A stretch of DNA of 33,882 bases from Anaerolineales bacterium. GTDB taxonomy: Bacteria > Chloroflexota > Anaerolineae > Anaerolineales > UBA4823. Position numbers and translations under genes: made by a program. The notes under the pieces were generated by a model, which searched no databases, was not told the DNA's origin, and worked only from the letters and a program-made list of their open reading frames with translations. This document shows positions 17,516 through 27,700 of the stretch, in pieces. How positions within the stretch are numbered: the first letter of the stretch is position 1; the number at the start of each line of letters is the position of its first letter. The stretch spans positions 1 to 33,882 of the forward strand of contig JACUUU010000486.1 in assembly GCA_014859065.1 (NCBI GenBank), in the 5' to 3' direction.

Positions 17516-18649
17516 TTATCTAGATGCTCCAGACCAAATGAAGCCGCGTTTTTCGCTGGCAGCTCCAGCGGAAGCCCAAATTGGCGATCCATCGTCATCA
17601 ATACCAATTCTGCGTACTGTCGTTACCCACCAATAATAGAGATGTGCGCTGCTGTTGGGGGGTTGAATTGAGCGAGGAACGATAAACTTGGTGTCGGTGA
17701 CGTAATCTGTGTGCCTCAAAAATTCACCGCCAGTTACCATCTCAACAGTAACAGAATATGCTTCATTCTCTGCCAAAGCCCCAACTGAAGCCCATTGAAG
17801 GGAAATGGTTTCTTCAATCCCGGAAAAATTATGACCATCTGGAGGTAAAAGTAAATTTGGAGCAGAATATGGTGGACGTGGGGTCGCTGTGGGCGTAGGT
17901 CCTGGCGTGGGGTTTTGAAGGCATAAGGGTATGGTAAGCAGTTGCCCCAGGAAGACGGTGTCCGATGGTAATCCGTTATAATCTCTGATCACTGCCATGG
18001 GGACATTGTAAGCGGTTGCAATGGAACTTAATGAATCCCCTTCCCTTACAGTATAGCTGGCTCTTTCACAAGCTTGTTCGGTGGCATCCAAATCGCTTAA
18101 AGTTGCTGTTGGAAAAGGAGTATTTGTTGCAGTGGGTTGGGGGATAAGCAATTCACTACCCACGATGAGCACTCCACAGTCAGGAGGAAGGTTATTTAGT
18201 TGGGCAATACTTGCCACGGAGACGCCGTACCTGGCTGCTATTCCTGTACAGCTATTGCCCTCAGCGATGACATGTGTCCAGGGAGTTGGGGACGGTTCAG
18301 GAGTTTCGGTAGGAGTCGGGGTTAAAGGGGTTGGTGTGATGGTTGGGGTTTCCGTGAGCGTGGCTGTAGAAGTGATGGTTGGTTCAACAATTAGACCGGT
18401 ATCACGAAGAGCCAGGTAAACCATTCCTGCGCCGATTGCAAGGAAAAGGGTGAGCAAACCCATCACAGCAGGTAAGCTCAAGGTAAGCATGGGCATGCGA
18501 CTACCTTGGACTGATTTTGTTGATCGAGAGGTTGGATCACTACCAGATAGGTCACTGCCACACACCAGGCAGCGAGAAGCATCCTCTGTGACTCGTGTAC
18601 CGCACGTTGGGCAAAGTCTAGATGGTTTAGATGGAGTATCTGTACTCAT
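17516..18649 (-). CDS. Membrane-anchored zinc-ribbon protein with two LysM domains
   Basis: A 377-residue protein. A four-Cys zinc ribbon (CPTCG...CLVCG, first 35 residues) precedes one membrane segment (MLTLSLPAVMGLLTLFLAIGAGMVYLAL). A Thr/Pro-rich linker then leads to LysM 1 (HVIAEGNSCTGIAARYGVSV...LLIP) and LysM 2 (YTVREGDSLSSIATAYNVP...LTIP), a second Thr/Pro linker and a C-terminal domain resembling a fibronectin/Ig-like fold. LysM modules bind peptidoglycan or other GlcNAc polymers, so the outer part probably attaches to the envelope while the zinc ribbon stays cytoplasmic. The ATG at 18649 is used; a TTG two codons upstream is possible. Function unknown. Confidence 0.85.
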   Translation of the reverse strand: MSTDTPSKPSRLCPTCGTRVTEDASRCLVCGSDLSGSDPTSRSTKSVQGSRMPMLTLSLPAVMGLLTLFLAIGAGMVYLALRDTGLIVEPTITSTATLTETPTITPTPLTPTPTETPEPSPTPWTHVIAEGNSCTGIAARYGVSVASIAQLNNLPPDCGVLIVGSELLIPQPTATNTPFPTATLSDLDATEQACERASYTVREGDSLSSIATAYNVPMAVIRDYNGLPSDTVFLGQLLTIPLCLQNPTPGPTPTATPRPPYSAPNLLLPPDGHNFSGIEETISLQWASVGALAENEAYSVTVEMVTGGEFLRHTDYVTDTKFIVPRSIQPPNSSAHLYYWWVTTVRRIGIDDDGSPIWASAGAASEKRGFIWSGASR

Positions 18650-18801
18650 AATCAATATCTTGGCTGGACTAAATTCCCAGCGTGAGCGATTATACCAGCC
18701 TTTTCAATTGCTGGAGCAGGTTTAATCATTTCTTCAATATTGTCAATCAAGTTAGAATCGTTCACATTAATTCTGTAGTCTGTCTGAAATCGAACCCCTG
18801 G

Positions 18802-18807
18802 TATACT
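18802..18807 (+). promoter_or_regulatory. Candidate -10 element giving a leaderless hemW transcript
   Basis: TATACT ends 6 nt before the GTG at 18814, which would place +1 on the start codon. No Shine-Dalgarno precedes the GTG. Confidence 0.45.
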
Positions 18808-18813
18808 ATTCCC

Positions 18814-19998
18814 GTGCATGCTCACAGTCTCTATCTGCATATACCTTTCTGTCAAAAGCGCTGCAGTTATTGCGACTTTAACACCTACGAGGGTTTGGAA
18901 AGATTCATCCCAGCTTATGTAAACGCATTATGCCGTGAGATCGAGATGCTAGCAGCAGGGGTAGAGAGTATTTTACCAGTACAAACAGTCTACTTCGGAG
19001 GAGGCACACCTTCATTACTGTCACCGGGGTTGTTGGCACGTATCTTGGAAACAATTGGTGATCATTTTGAGTTGCCTCCAAGGATGGAACTAACTTTGGA
19101 AGCCAATCCGAATACTGTTTCGCTAGAATATTTGAAATCCATCAAACAGCTAGGTGTAAACCGTTTAAGTTTAGGAATGCAATCAGCAAATCATAGCGAG
19201 TTAAACCTCCTAGAGCGCACACATAACTATAGGGACGTGATAAATTCTCTGCTTTGGGCTCGCCAGGCCGGTATTGATGATGTTAACCTGGACCTGATGT
19301 TTGGACTTCCAGATCAGACAATCGAGAGCTGGAAACAGAGTCTTGAGCTGGCCATTGACCTGCAGCCAACTCATTTTTCCTTATATGCCTTAACCCTTGA
19401 AGAAAAAACAGCCCTGAATATGTGGGTCGAACGGGGTAAGGTTTCACAACCTGACCTTGATTTGGCAGCTGACATGTATGAATGGGCAGCCAACAGGTTA
19501 GAGTGGGCTGGATACGTGCAATACGAAATCTCAAATTGGGCGTTAAATAATTATCCTGGTGATCCCTTTATGTGTAAACACAATCTGCAATACTGGCGTA
19601 ACCTGCCCTATATAGGATTGGGAGCTGGAGCTCACGGTTATACACATGGCTTTCGGACCGCGAATGTTCGTTCACCAAAATCCTACATTCAATGCTGCAT
19701 GGCTGCTGAAGTGTACCCTTTACCGCAGACTCCTGCGACAGAGCATCTGCAGCCAATCGATATCGAGACTGAAATGGCTGAAACGATGTTCATGGGGCTG
19801 CGATTGATTCGAGAGGGGGTATCGAAAGTTGATTTCATCCAACGTTTTAACCGTCAACTTGGAGATGTCTTCTCCGATCGGATAAACCCTTTAATTTCAA
19901 AAGGCTTGTTAGAATGGGTGGATGAAAATGGGGAAAGATTACGTTTGACGCACAGAGGTCGCTTATTAGGTAACCAGGTGTTTATAAGTTTTGTATGA
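18814..19998 (+). CDS. hemW: HemW-like radical SAM heme chaperone/coproporphyrinogen dehydrogenase-like protein
   Basis: A 394-residue radical SAM protein. The [4Fe-4S] motif C13-x3-C17-x2-C20 is in IPFCQKRCSYCDF, followed by YFGGGTPSLL, SLGMQSANHSELNLLERTH and a C-terminal HemW domain (MGLRLIREGVSKVDFIQRFN). HemW inserts heme into target proteins and is distinct from true HemN. The open frame extends upstream to 18682, but that part is not conserved. The GTG at 18814, just before the family N-terminus HSLYLHIPFC, is the likely start. It converges with the prenyl synthase gene, leaving 5 bp between stops. Confidence 0.92.
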   Translation: MHAHSLYLHIPFCQKRCSYCDFNTYEGLERFIPAYVNALCREIEMLAAGVESILPVQTVYFGGGTPSLLSPGLLARILETIGDHFELPPRMELTLEANPNTVSLEYLKSIKQLGVNRLSLGMQSANHSELNLLERTHNYRDVINSLLWARQAGIDDVNLDLMFGLPDQTIESWKQSLELAIDLQPTHFSLYALTLEEKTALNMWVERGKVSQPDLDLAADMYEWAANRLEWAGYVQYEISNWALNNYPGDPFMCKHNLQYWRNLPYIGLGAGAHGYTHGFRTANVRSPKSYIQCCMAAEVYPLPQTPATEHLQPIDIETEMAETMFMGLRLIREGVSKVDFIQRFNRQLGDVFSDRINPLISKGLLEWVDENGERLRLTHRGRLLGNQVFISFV

Positions 19999-20003
19999 TG
20001 AAC

Positions 20004-21029
20004 TTATGATTCGCGCTGCACCAGTTTGAGGGTGATTTCTTTCAATACCTGACCAGCTAATCCCTCAGGTTTGCTGTTTTCGAGCGCTTGTAGCGCTTCT
20101 TTGGTTAGACGATTGGCTTGACCTTGAGTAAAACTTCGCGCTCCTTCACTATCAAGTAATTTTGCCAGCTCGGGGACTTCTTCTGCCTTGATTGACCCCT
20201 GCATCCAGCGATTATAAAAGCTCCCATTTTGACTTAGTCCGAATAATATTGGTAACGATTTTTTCCCTGAAGTAAGGTCACTTTCAGTAGATTTTCCTGT
20301 TAATATCCCATCACCCCAAATTCCCAGCAAGTCGTCTTGAACTTGGAAGGCAAGACCTAAAGAAAGGCCAAAACGGCGAAATTCTGAACAGCGTTCTTCA
20401 TCTGTAACGGAAATAAGTGCACCTAACTCCGTACAGGTGGCAATTAATGATGCGGTTTTAGCTTCAACCATTGGCCAATAATCGTCTATAGTAATATCAT
20501 TGCGAGTTTCGTAATCGAGGTCAAGGTATTGACCTCTGGTAAGGTTGAGGCAGGCTTGTTGGAGAGTTCGAGCGGCTTTAATGACGATATCAGCTGGTGA
20601 ATGCTCGTTTAATCGCAGCAAGGCAAGATGAGCTAAGGTAAACATGGCATCACCGGCGTTTATTGCCTGGGCGATACCCCAATGTTTCCACAAAGTAGTG
20701 CGTCCACGTCGCAGTGGGCTGTTATCTTGAATATCATCATGGATCAGTGAGAAGTTATGGACCAATTCTACCGCGGCACTGGCAGGTAATGCTGCTTGCC
20801 AATTGCCTCCTGCGGCTGAGCAAGTCAGGAGCAGCAAGAGAGGGCGTATGCGTTTCCCTCGAGCCTCAGGTCCTGCTGCTTCCCCTTCCCAACCAAGGTG
20901 ATAAGTGAGCATCTGGTGTAAGGTTTTTGTTATATTCCCATTGGCTAGTGAAACTGCCACTTCGAGCTCTGCTTCAATTGCAGGCAGCATCGATTGGATT
21001 AATTCTTCGGATGATGTGAGCGTATTCAA
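20004..21029 (-). CDS. Polyprenyl (farnesyl/geranylgeranyl-type) diphosphate synthase
   Basis: A 341-residue all-helical trans-prenyltransferase that extends allylic diphosphates with IPP. Substrate motifs: GKRIRP at 58-63, first Asp-rich motif D98-D-I-Q-D102 within LVHNFSLIHDDIQDNSPLRRG, second motif D232-D-L-L-G-I-W-G-D240, and KT at 191-192. Chain length cannot be fixed from sequence. The start is probably TTG (complement of 21027-21029) with GGGATAAG upstream; an ATG at codon 14 is the alternative. It is 68 bp downstream of fni, which supplies DMAPP, so the two likely form an isoprenoid operon. Confidence 0.93.
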   Translation of the reverse strand: MNTLTSSEELIQSMLPAIEAELEVAVSLANGNITKTLHQMLTYHLGWEGEAAGPEARGKRIRPLLLLLTCSAAGGNWQAALPASAAVELVHNFSLIHDDIQDNSPLRRGRTTLWKHWGIAQAINAGDAMFTLAHLALLRLNEHSPADIVIKAARTLQQACLNLTRGQYLDLDYETRNDITIDDYWPMVEAKTASLIATCTELGALISVTDEERCSEFRRFGLSLGLAFQVQDDLLGIWGDGILTGKSTESDLTSGKKSLPILFGLSQNGSFYNRWMQGSIKAEEVPELAKLLDSEGARSFTQGQANRLTKEALQALENSKPEGLAGQVLKEITLKLVQRES

Positions 21030-21097
21030 GGTTCTTATCCCGGATCGTTATTATTGGTTTTAATTTAATGCCTATAAGAACTTTATTATATTTTTCT

Positions 21098-22132
21098 CTA
21101 CCTGGAAATTTCCTGGAGAGAAGTGCTGTGTAATTCGTCCAGGTTGGCTGCTCCAGCTGCGAACATACATACCTGAATTTGGCGATGGATTTCGTTGATC
21201 GTATGGATAGTCTCTTCTAGTGAACGAGAAGCAGCTTTCAGGAAGGGGCTGGCCATACCCCCTAAAACTGCTCCTAAAGCGATGCACTTGGCGATATCAA
21301 TGCCGTTGCGCAATCCCCCAGAAGCAAAAATCGGCAGATCACGCGCGACTCTGCGGACATTGAGGATTGAGTCTGCAGTTGGTATGCCCCAATCGATAAA
21401 TGCAGCTGCCAGCCGGGCTTGAGCTTGGTCTTTAGCCCGATGCATTTCCACTTGCGACCAGGAAGTGCCGCCAGCACCAGCAACATCGATGGCAGCTACC
21501 CCAGCTGAAACCAGCTGTGCAGCTGCTTTCTCAGATATGCCCCAACCTACTTCTTTGACAACAACAGGAACTGGTATGGTATTGCATACCATTTCAATTT
21601 TCTTGAGTAGTTCAGCAAAATGGGTGTCTCCTTCTGACTGGACTGCTTCTTGAAGGGGATTCAAATGCAGGATTAATGCATCCGCCTCGATCATTTCCAC
21701 GGCTTTCAAGCAGTGATCTACTCCATAACCGTAATTGAGTTGGATTGCCCCAAGGTTAGCAAAGAGCAGGACATCGGGGGCGTATCTGCGTACTTGAAAG
21801 GTCGATGCCAGTTCAGGTTGTTCGATGGCTGCACGTTGAGATCCCAAACCCATGGGAATTTTGGTTTCTTGGGCTGCCATCGCCAGGGTACGGTTAATTG
21901 GTACAGCCTGGTCGCTTCCTCCAGTCATTGAGGAGATCATTATAGGGGATTGGATGGTGCGTCCAAAAAATTTTTGGGTGAGATTGATGCTCTCCAGGTT
22001 GAGCTCTGGCAACGCTTGGTGGATAAACCGGTAACGTTCAAGCCCGGTTTGGATAGCTGAGCGAACATCTTCATTCAAATTGATTAGAATATGATCTGCT
22101 TTTCTGGAACTAGTAGGCGTAACTTTTGGCAT
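21098..22132 (-). CDS. fni: Type 2 isopentenyl-diphosphate delta-isomerase (FMN, NADPH)
   Basis: A 344-residue TIM-barrel flavoenzyme interconverting IPP and DMAPP. Recognisable segments are [14 protein letters not shown] at the N-terminus, [75 protein letters not shown] and [20 protein letters not shown] (phosphate/FMN site). The ATG at 22132 has an AGGAA Shine-Dalgarno, and a consensus promoter lies at 22160-22188. It leads the prenyl synthase gene. Confidence 0.95.
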   Translation of the reverse strand: MPKVTPTSSRKADHILINLNEDVRSAIQTGLERYRFIHQALPELNLESINLTQKFFGRTIQSPIMISSMTGGSDQAVPINRTLAMAAQETKIPMGLGSQRAAIEQPELASTFQVRRYAPDVLLFANLGAIQLNYGYGVDHCLKAVEMIEADALILHLNPLQEAVQSEGDTHFAELLKKIEMVCNTIPVPVVVKEVGWGISEKAAAQLVSAGVAAIDVAGAGGTSWSQVEMHRAKDQAQARLAAAFIDWGIPTADSILNVRRVARDLPIFASGGLRNGIDIAKCIALGAVLGGMASPFLKAASRSLEETIHTINEIHRQIQVCMFAAGAANLDELHSTSLQEISR

Positions 22133-22143
22133 GCTTTGGTGTT

Positions 22144-22191
22144 CCTGTCAATTGAAGCTATCTTACCAGCCTGAATATTACCTGTCAATTG
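22144..22191. repeat. 11-bp direct repeat around the fni promoter
   Basis: CCTGTCAATTG occurs at 22144-22154 and again at 22181-22191, 37 bp apart. One copy contains the fni -35 hexamer and the other overlaps the expected transcription start and ribosome-binding region. It may be a paired operator, or a chance result of two TTGACAGG-like signals. Confidence 0.55.
22160..22188 (-). promoter_or_regulatory. Sigma-70-type promoter of fni
   Basis: Read on the minus strand: TTGACA (22183-22188), 17-bp spacer, TAAGAT (22160-22165). Expected start near 22153, about 20 nt before the ATG. Confidence 0.75.
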
Positions 22192-22204
22192 TACGTTTTC
22201 ACAC

Positions 22205-22232
22205 TTGACAGATCTTGGGGCAAGGATACAAT
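22205..22232 (+). promoter_or_regulatory. Sigma-70-type promoter of acpP
   Basis: TTGACA at 22205-22210, 16-bp spacer, TACAAT at 22227-22232. Expected start near 22239, about 34 nt before the acpP ATG, with an AGGAGG Shine-Dalgarno between. Confidence 0.8.
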
Positions 22233-22272
22233 AAGCCCCATTGGGAACTATACCTAATTAGGAGGATGATCC

Positions 22273-22512
22273 ATGGCAGAAGCAGACATTTTCTCTGAGG
22301 TTAAAGCAATTATTGTCGATCTACTAGGTGTTGATGAAGACAAAGTGACCCCAGAAGCAAGGTTTCGAGAAGACCTTGAAGCCGACTCTTTGGACCTGGT
22401 TGAATTGATAATGGCCTTTGAAGATAAGTTTGGTGGAGAGATTTCGGACGAGGATGCTCAGAAGATAAGCACGGTTAGCGAGGCTGTGCAGTACCTGGAA
22501 ACCCATATGTGA
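22273..22512 (+). CDS. acpP: Acyl carrier protein
   Basis: A 79-residue acidic four-helix protein that carries fatty acyl chains on a phosphopantetheine arm. The attachment serine is S39 in [16 protein letters not shown], with the typical [25 protein letters not shown] before it. It is monocistronic, with its own promoter and a terminator at 22552-22588. No other fatty-acid genes are adjacent. Confidence 0.96.
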   Translation: MAEADIFSEVKAIIVDLLGVDEDKVTPEARFREDLEADSLDLVELIMAFEDKFGGEISDEDAQKISTVSEAVQYLETHM

Positions 22513-22551
22513 TATTCAAGGGTATAGATAATATATTTCCTTTTATGTCAA

Positions 22552-22588
22552 TGAAAAAACTGCAGTGAACAAACTGCAGCTTTTTTTT
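22552..22588 (+). terminator. Intrinsic terminator after acpP
   Basis: An A-run then CTGCAG, an 8-nt loop, CTGCAG, and eight T residues after a single C. The 6-bp GC core is extended by A-T pairing. It lies 40 bp past the acpP stop; in the opposite direction it also faces the end of sucD. Confidence 0.85.
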
Positions 22589-22629
22589 GTAAGAATAGGT
22601 GGATTTCCAGAGCAATCCTTTTGGTAGTT

Positions 22630-23493
22630 TTATTCTAACAAAGATGGGATTTCTTCAGGGTGTTTGGCAACCCGAACCCCTACTGCTTGTAAAGCTTTAA
22701 TTTTATCTTCTGCCAAGCCAGAACCAGATTCGATAATTGCTCCAGCATGCCCCATCCGTTTACCTGGGGGGGCGGTTTGACCGGCGATAAAGGCGACTAC
22801 TGGCTTTGTCATGTGGTCAGCAATAAACTCAGCTGCATTTTCTTCGTCAGTGCCGCCGATTTCTCCAATCAAAACAATTTTCTCGGTGTGTGGATCTGCT
22901 TCAAACATGCTCAATGCATCGATAAAGTCCGTGCCGTTTATCGGATCACCACCGATACCAACACATGTGGAGGCACCAACCCCTACTTCTTTTAGCGCAT
23001 AGAGCACCTCATAGGTCAATGTCCCCGAACGTGAGACAACACCCACATTTCCAGGGATGGCGATATCTCCAGGGATTATGCCAACTTTAGCTTCACCAGG
23101 TGTCAGCACACCGGGGCAATTTGGTCCGACCAGGCGAACACCTTTTTGATCGAGGTAATTGCGCACACGCATCATGTCCTGCACGGGAATCCCTTCAGTA
23201 ATGCATACAATCAAAGAGATCCCCGCATCAGCTGATTCAAACAACGCATCGGGGGCGAACCGGGCAGGTACGAAAACGACGCTGGTATTTGCTCCAGTAG
23301 CTTCAACAGCCAGACGCACAGAGTCGAATACCGGTATTTTCCCATCCAGCAACCATTCTCCACCTTTCCCTGGGGTAACGCCAGCAACGACCTGGGTTCC
23401 GTATTTCACCATTTCTTGGGTATGAAATAACCCTTCATGACCGGTAATACCTTGGCCTAATAAGCGGGTGTTTTTATCAACCAGGATACTCAT
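22630..23493 (-). CDS. sucD: Succinyl-CoA ligase (ADP/GDP-forming) alpha subunit
   Basis: A 287-residue alpha subunit. It carries the CoA-binding Rossmann domain ([31 protein letters not shown]), GPNCPG at 123-128, and the phosphorylated catalytic histidine H249 in [13 protein letters not shown]. With SucB/SucC it converts succinyl-CoA to succinate with nucleotide triphosphate formation. It begins 2 bp after the sucC stop, indicating a tight operon. Confidence 0.97.
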   Translation of the reverse strand: MSILVDKNTRLLGQGITGHEGLFHTQEMVKYGTQVVAGVTPGKGGEWLLDGKIPVFDSVRLAVEATGANTSVVFVPARFAPDALFESADAGISLIVCITEGIPVQDMMRVRNYLDQKGVRLVGPNCPGVLTPGEAKVGIIPGDIAIPGNVGVVSRSGTLTYEVLYALKEVGVGASTCVGIGGDPINGTDFIDALSMFEADPHTEKIVLIGEIGGTDEENAAEFIADHMTKPVVAFIAGQTAPPGKRMGHAGAIIESGSGLAEDKIKALQAVGVRVAKHPEEIPSLLE

Positions 23494-23495
23494 AT

Positions 23496-24635
23496 CTATT
23501 GACCTCCCTTTGCTGCTGCGATCGCTTTTTGGGCTGCATCCACAAGGGTTGTGGCTGTAATCATCTCAGCATTGGCTAAAATTTGAAGACCTTCTTCAGC
23601 TTTTGTGCCAACCAAACGGATGACCATTGGAACATTGGGTTTAACTTCATCGAGAGCAGTCAGTATGCCCCGAGCTACTTCATCCCCGCGGGTGATACCG
23701 CCAAATATGTTGAACATGACCGCTTTGACAGTAGGATCAGACAGAATGATACGCAGGGCTGCGGCTACCTTTTCTGATCCCGCACCTCCACCAATATCCA
23801 AAAAATTGGCTGGCTCGCCACCAAACAGTTTGATGATGTCCATAGTTGCCATAGCCAGCCCGGCGCCATTGACCATGCAGCCAATTTCTCCGTCCAGTTT
23901 GATATAGGACAGGCCGTATTTTCGGGCTTCAACCTCTGAGCTCTCTTCAATATCAAGATCGCGCATTTCAGCCAGCGAAGTGTGACGGAATAGGGCGTTG
24001 TCGTCAACCATCATCTTCCCATCCACAGCCAGTAAGCGACCTTCAGAGGTGATAACAAGCGGATTGATTTCCACTAATGTGGCATCGTTTTCTTTGTAAA
24101 TCTGCCAAAGCCCCTGAGCAATCTGACCGAAATCCCGCCACAACTGCCGGCTGATATCAATACCAGTGGCAATATCGCGACTCTGGTAATCCCTTAGTCC
24201 CAGAAGAGGGTGGATATGGACCTTGATGATTTTCTCTGGTGTTTGTTGGGCTACTTCTTCGATATCGATGCCACCAGAGGCAGAACCAATGATCACAGGT
24301 TTGCGGGTTGAGCGATCGTTGGTGATGCTCAGGTAGATTTCTGTCTCGATATTGACTGCTTCTTCAACCAGGACCTTACGGACAGGCAAGCCTTTAATTT
24401 CCATGGAAAGAATATGAGCTGCTAAATCCTCGGCTTCTTGGGGGCTTTTAGCTAAGCGGATGCCTCCCGCTTTACCCCTTCCGCCAACCAGAACCTGGGA
24501 TTTAATCACAACGCGGCCACCTAACTCTTCAGCAATGTGTTTTGCTTCACTTGCAGTGACCGCTACCCTTCCTTTAGGGACAGGGATTTGGTGTTTTGAA
24601 AAAATTTGTTTCGATTGGTATTCGTGTAGCTTCAT
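23496..24635 (-). CDS. sucC: Succinyl-CoA ligase beta subunit
   Basis: A 379-residue ATP-grasp beta subunit: [72 protein letters not shown] (metal/nucleotide site), and the C-terminal ligase domain with [30 protein letters not shown]. The ATG at 24635 has a GGGGAG Shine-Dalgarno. First gene of the sucCD operon, with a promoter at about 24695-24720. Confidence 0.97.
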   Translation of the reverse strand: MKLHEYQSKQIFSKHQIPVPKGRVAVTASEAKHIAEELGGRVVIKSQVLVGGRGKAGGIRLAKSPQEAEDLAAHILSMEIKGLPVRKVLVEEAVNIETEIYLSITNDRSTRKPVIIGSASGGIDIEEVAQQTPEKIIKVHIHPLLGLRDYQSRDIATGIDISRQLWRDFGQIAQGLWQIYKENDATLVEINPLVITSEGRLLAVDGKMMVDDNALFRHTSLAEMRDLDIEESSEVEARKYGLSYIKLDGEIGCMVNGAGLAMATMDIIKLFGGEPANFLDIGGGAGSEKVAAALRIILSDPTVKAVMFNIFGGITRGDEVARGILTALDEVKPNVPMVIRLVGTKAEEGLQILANAEMITATTLVDAAQKAIAAAKGGQ

Positions 24636-24694
24636 GCAGGAATTCTCCCCATAATTCGAGATTGATTTTCTCGCCAGTTTGAGTTTTCGAGGTG

Positions 24695-24720
24695 ATTATA
24701 CCATGTTGAACTTGGGTCAA
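24695..24720 (-). promoter_or_regulatory. Extended -10 promoter of sucCD
   Basis: On the minus strand TGG-TATAAT places the -10 at 24695-24700 with an extended TG. TTGACC at 24715-24720 is a possible -35, but the spacing is only 14 bp, so the extended -10 may carry most of the activity. Expected start near 24688. Confidence 0.5.
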
Positions 24721-24741
24721 TGGTCTTGGTCTTGTTAGGTC

Positions 24742-27700
24742 TCAATCTTCGGGTAGTGTGAAGCGCATGATGCGGCTGTTGCCAGTATCGCTGATCCAAA
24801 CTCCTCCAAGCGGATCGGTGGCCACTGCCCCGGTGAGCCCGAAACTATCAGGGCTGATCCCATAATCCCCCCAGAAATTGATGATCTCTCCTTCTGGGGT
24901 AAAAACCAGGACACGATAACCCTCCGGGTCGGTAGCAAATACCCTTCCATGCTGGTCTACAGCCAGAAAGGGTTTGTTATCTAAGGAGCTGCCAAACCAG
25001 GCGTAGACTTCCCAAGAAGTGAGGGGGCGATAATTCCCAAATCCATCTGGTTCGAAAACCTGGATACGCTGGTTCCAGGTGTCCGCTATGAATAATCTGC
25101 CATGGTCGTCGATTGCCATGCCAACCGGCTCGTCAAATTGACCAGGAGCGAACCCGGAGCTGCCGAATTGGTTGATGAAATTACCGTCCGAGTCGAAGAT
25201 CACCACCCGTTTATTGCCGGTATCGGTGATCAGGATGTGCCCTTCAGCGTTGATGGCAACATCCCGCGGTCCCCAAAACGCCAGAGGAGATTCAGCCTGG
25301 CCGAAATATCCCCACATGGTGATGAATTCGCCCTGGGGGCTAAATTTCTGAATGCGATGGTTCCAGGTGTCAGCCACAAAGACAGAACCGTCAGGTCCGA
25401 TGGCAATTCCCCAAGGCTCGTTAAAAGTACCTGGTGGAGCCGCTCCAGGATCGCTGCCACTGAAGCTGCCCCACACAGCAATGGGGGAGCCGTCTCTATT
25501 AATTTGCTGGATGCGGTGGTTTGCAGTGTCAGCAATGAATATGCTGCCGTCAGGGGCGATTGCCAATCCTCTCGGCCCCTGAAAATTGCCAGGTTCCTGA
25601 CCAGGATTTCCCAGGATCATGTCCGCGAAAAGCTGTAGCTCTTTATTTTCATAAGGATCGGTGAAGATGTCTTCTGGCGCAGGAGCGGCGCCGTAATTCC
25701 ATAGTTGTGCAGTTATGTCTTTACGGATATACATACGCATACGCGCGGATGGCTCCCAATTTGGGAGGGTCATGTCTCGGCCAGTCAGTTCGCCGTAAAG
25801 CGTATAGTCACGGTTGAACCAAATCTGGAAGATGGCTGCCCGCCACTCGGGCGTACTGATCGCATTCCAGATTCTTTCCCAGGTCAGGTTGAAATAATCC
25901 TGGTTTGGCCACCACAACCGGATATAGTCGAATTGGTGATAAGCCTGCCCGACGATCGGCTCCAGCCTGCCGTAATTCTGATCTCCTACCAGGATAATGG
26001 GCGCTTCACGTAGATCACGGGTGGGATTGCTTCCATAGTAACGCTGGTTCTCAAAGTTGCGGAAATACCACCAGAAAGGATAAGTAGTTTGGTTGTCATA
26101 TGCTACAACTAGCCCTAACCCATCCGTAGTTCGTCTGGATATTTCTTCGATTTGCGCTAACGCTTCTTTAGGGCCATGGCCTGAATGAGCGTAAACCAGG
26201 TATTCTGTGGCGTAGTCATAATTGATGTAAGTTGCCCTGATAGCAGTGCGAATGGTGAGCAATGCTAGAAGAGCAAAGGCAGTGAGCGCCGCCATGCGGG
26301 TAAACTCAACCAATGGCCAGGTTTTTAGAATTCGCGCCATTACAAAACCACTGGCTAATGTGATGATAAGGCCGCTCATGAACCCTGAGGTTATTTGTAA
26401 TTGTTCGAGAGTAGTCCCTTGAAAAGGTTGGTTGGGTCCAAATAGATAACCCAGGGTAGTAGCCATGCTAATAAGGAAAATCGGGATCATAATCACTATC
26501 AGGACACCACGGACAAGGCGGAACCTGGTCCAATCGATCGATTCGATCAGATGACCAAACCCCCATCCTGCCAGGAGCGCCATTGGAAAGGCGATGTGCA
26601 CGGTTAACCAGGGCATTTTCTCACCAGCAATGGAATATGCAAGTATGCTGGAGATGACCCAAAACCCAAGCAGTATGAATGCCAGGTTTCTTGAGTTGGT
26701 TAAAGGCTGATCATTGTCACTGTTTTCACTGATCTCCTGATTGGAATCTGTCTCGCCTCCCATCAGACCTGACTGAATTCGGCGAAGGATTCCGAAGTAA
26801 TAGAAAGCCAACAACGATCCTAATGCTGCAAGGTATTCATACACCGGAATCTGAACAAAGAGATAGTAATACCAGGGTTGGTTCCCTCTGGTTTCTCCAT
26901 GTTGTTCTAACCAGTATCCAAGTGAGCCCACCAAACCGGTGAAAAAGCCATTTCCATTGGTGAAGATAGTTGTATATAAAATTGTGAATACCCCATAGAA
27001 CACAGCAGCATTAATCAACCACAGGCGTGGGTTCCACCAGAGCCCAACAGCTATGGCAATCAATACCATTGGGATCAAGAACACTGCAGTGCGCAGCAAC
27101 CCCTCGGTAGAATAATCCAGAGGGTTCCAGCCGACGAGATAGACTGGGAAAGGCGATAGCATGGGGAGAACCAGGGTGCCAAGCAGGATTAAAAGGTCAA
27201 AGGAGCGTTCAGAACGGATTTTGGTGAGCGTATAGCCGCGAACTAAGAAGAATGCTGCCACCAGTAGAGCTAAACCAGTTAGAACACCAAGCACAATGAT
27301 TGGAAGAAGTACATTGGTAGGAGCATGTTCAGGTGTTTCTTGGCCGGGTATTGCTGGAGGAGCTGTTTCGGTTGGGCTGAGAGCGGTAACTTCTTCGCTG
27401 AGCAGGAAAACACCACCAGCTGCACCCAACAAAATAAATGCGGCTATCAGGGCGATTAAGAAGCGCGTGCGGTGTTCTGGGTGAACCCAGGAGGCTTTTA
27501 AGACTCGACCAATGAAAAATAATGCCAGAAAAATCAAAGCTTGAGCAGTATAGATAAAGGCAGTCTCCTTGGCGGTGTAATGCAGGATGGTTGCTGCCGT
27601 AAGCCAGTAGATATAACGCCAGGAGCCGGTCTCGAGATAACGTAATATAGCCCAGATCATCATGACACCGAAAAGCACCACCAATGCTTCATTGCGTACA

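Noticed and set aside
18682-18813. N-terminal extension of hemW from 18682
   Set aside because: The extra residues do not look like the HemW family, and the conserved start follows the GTG at 18814.
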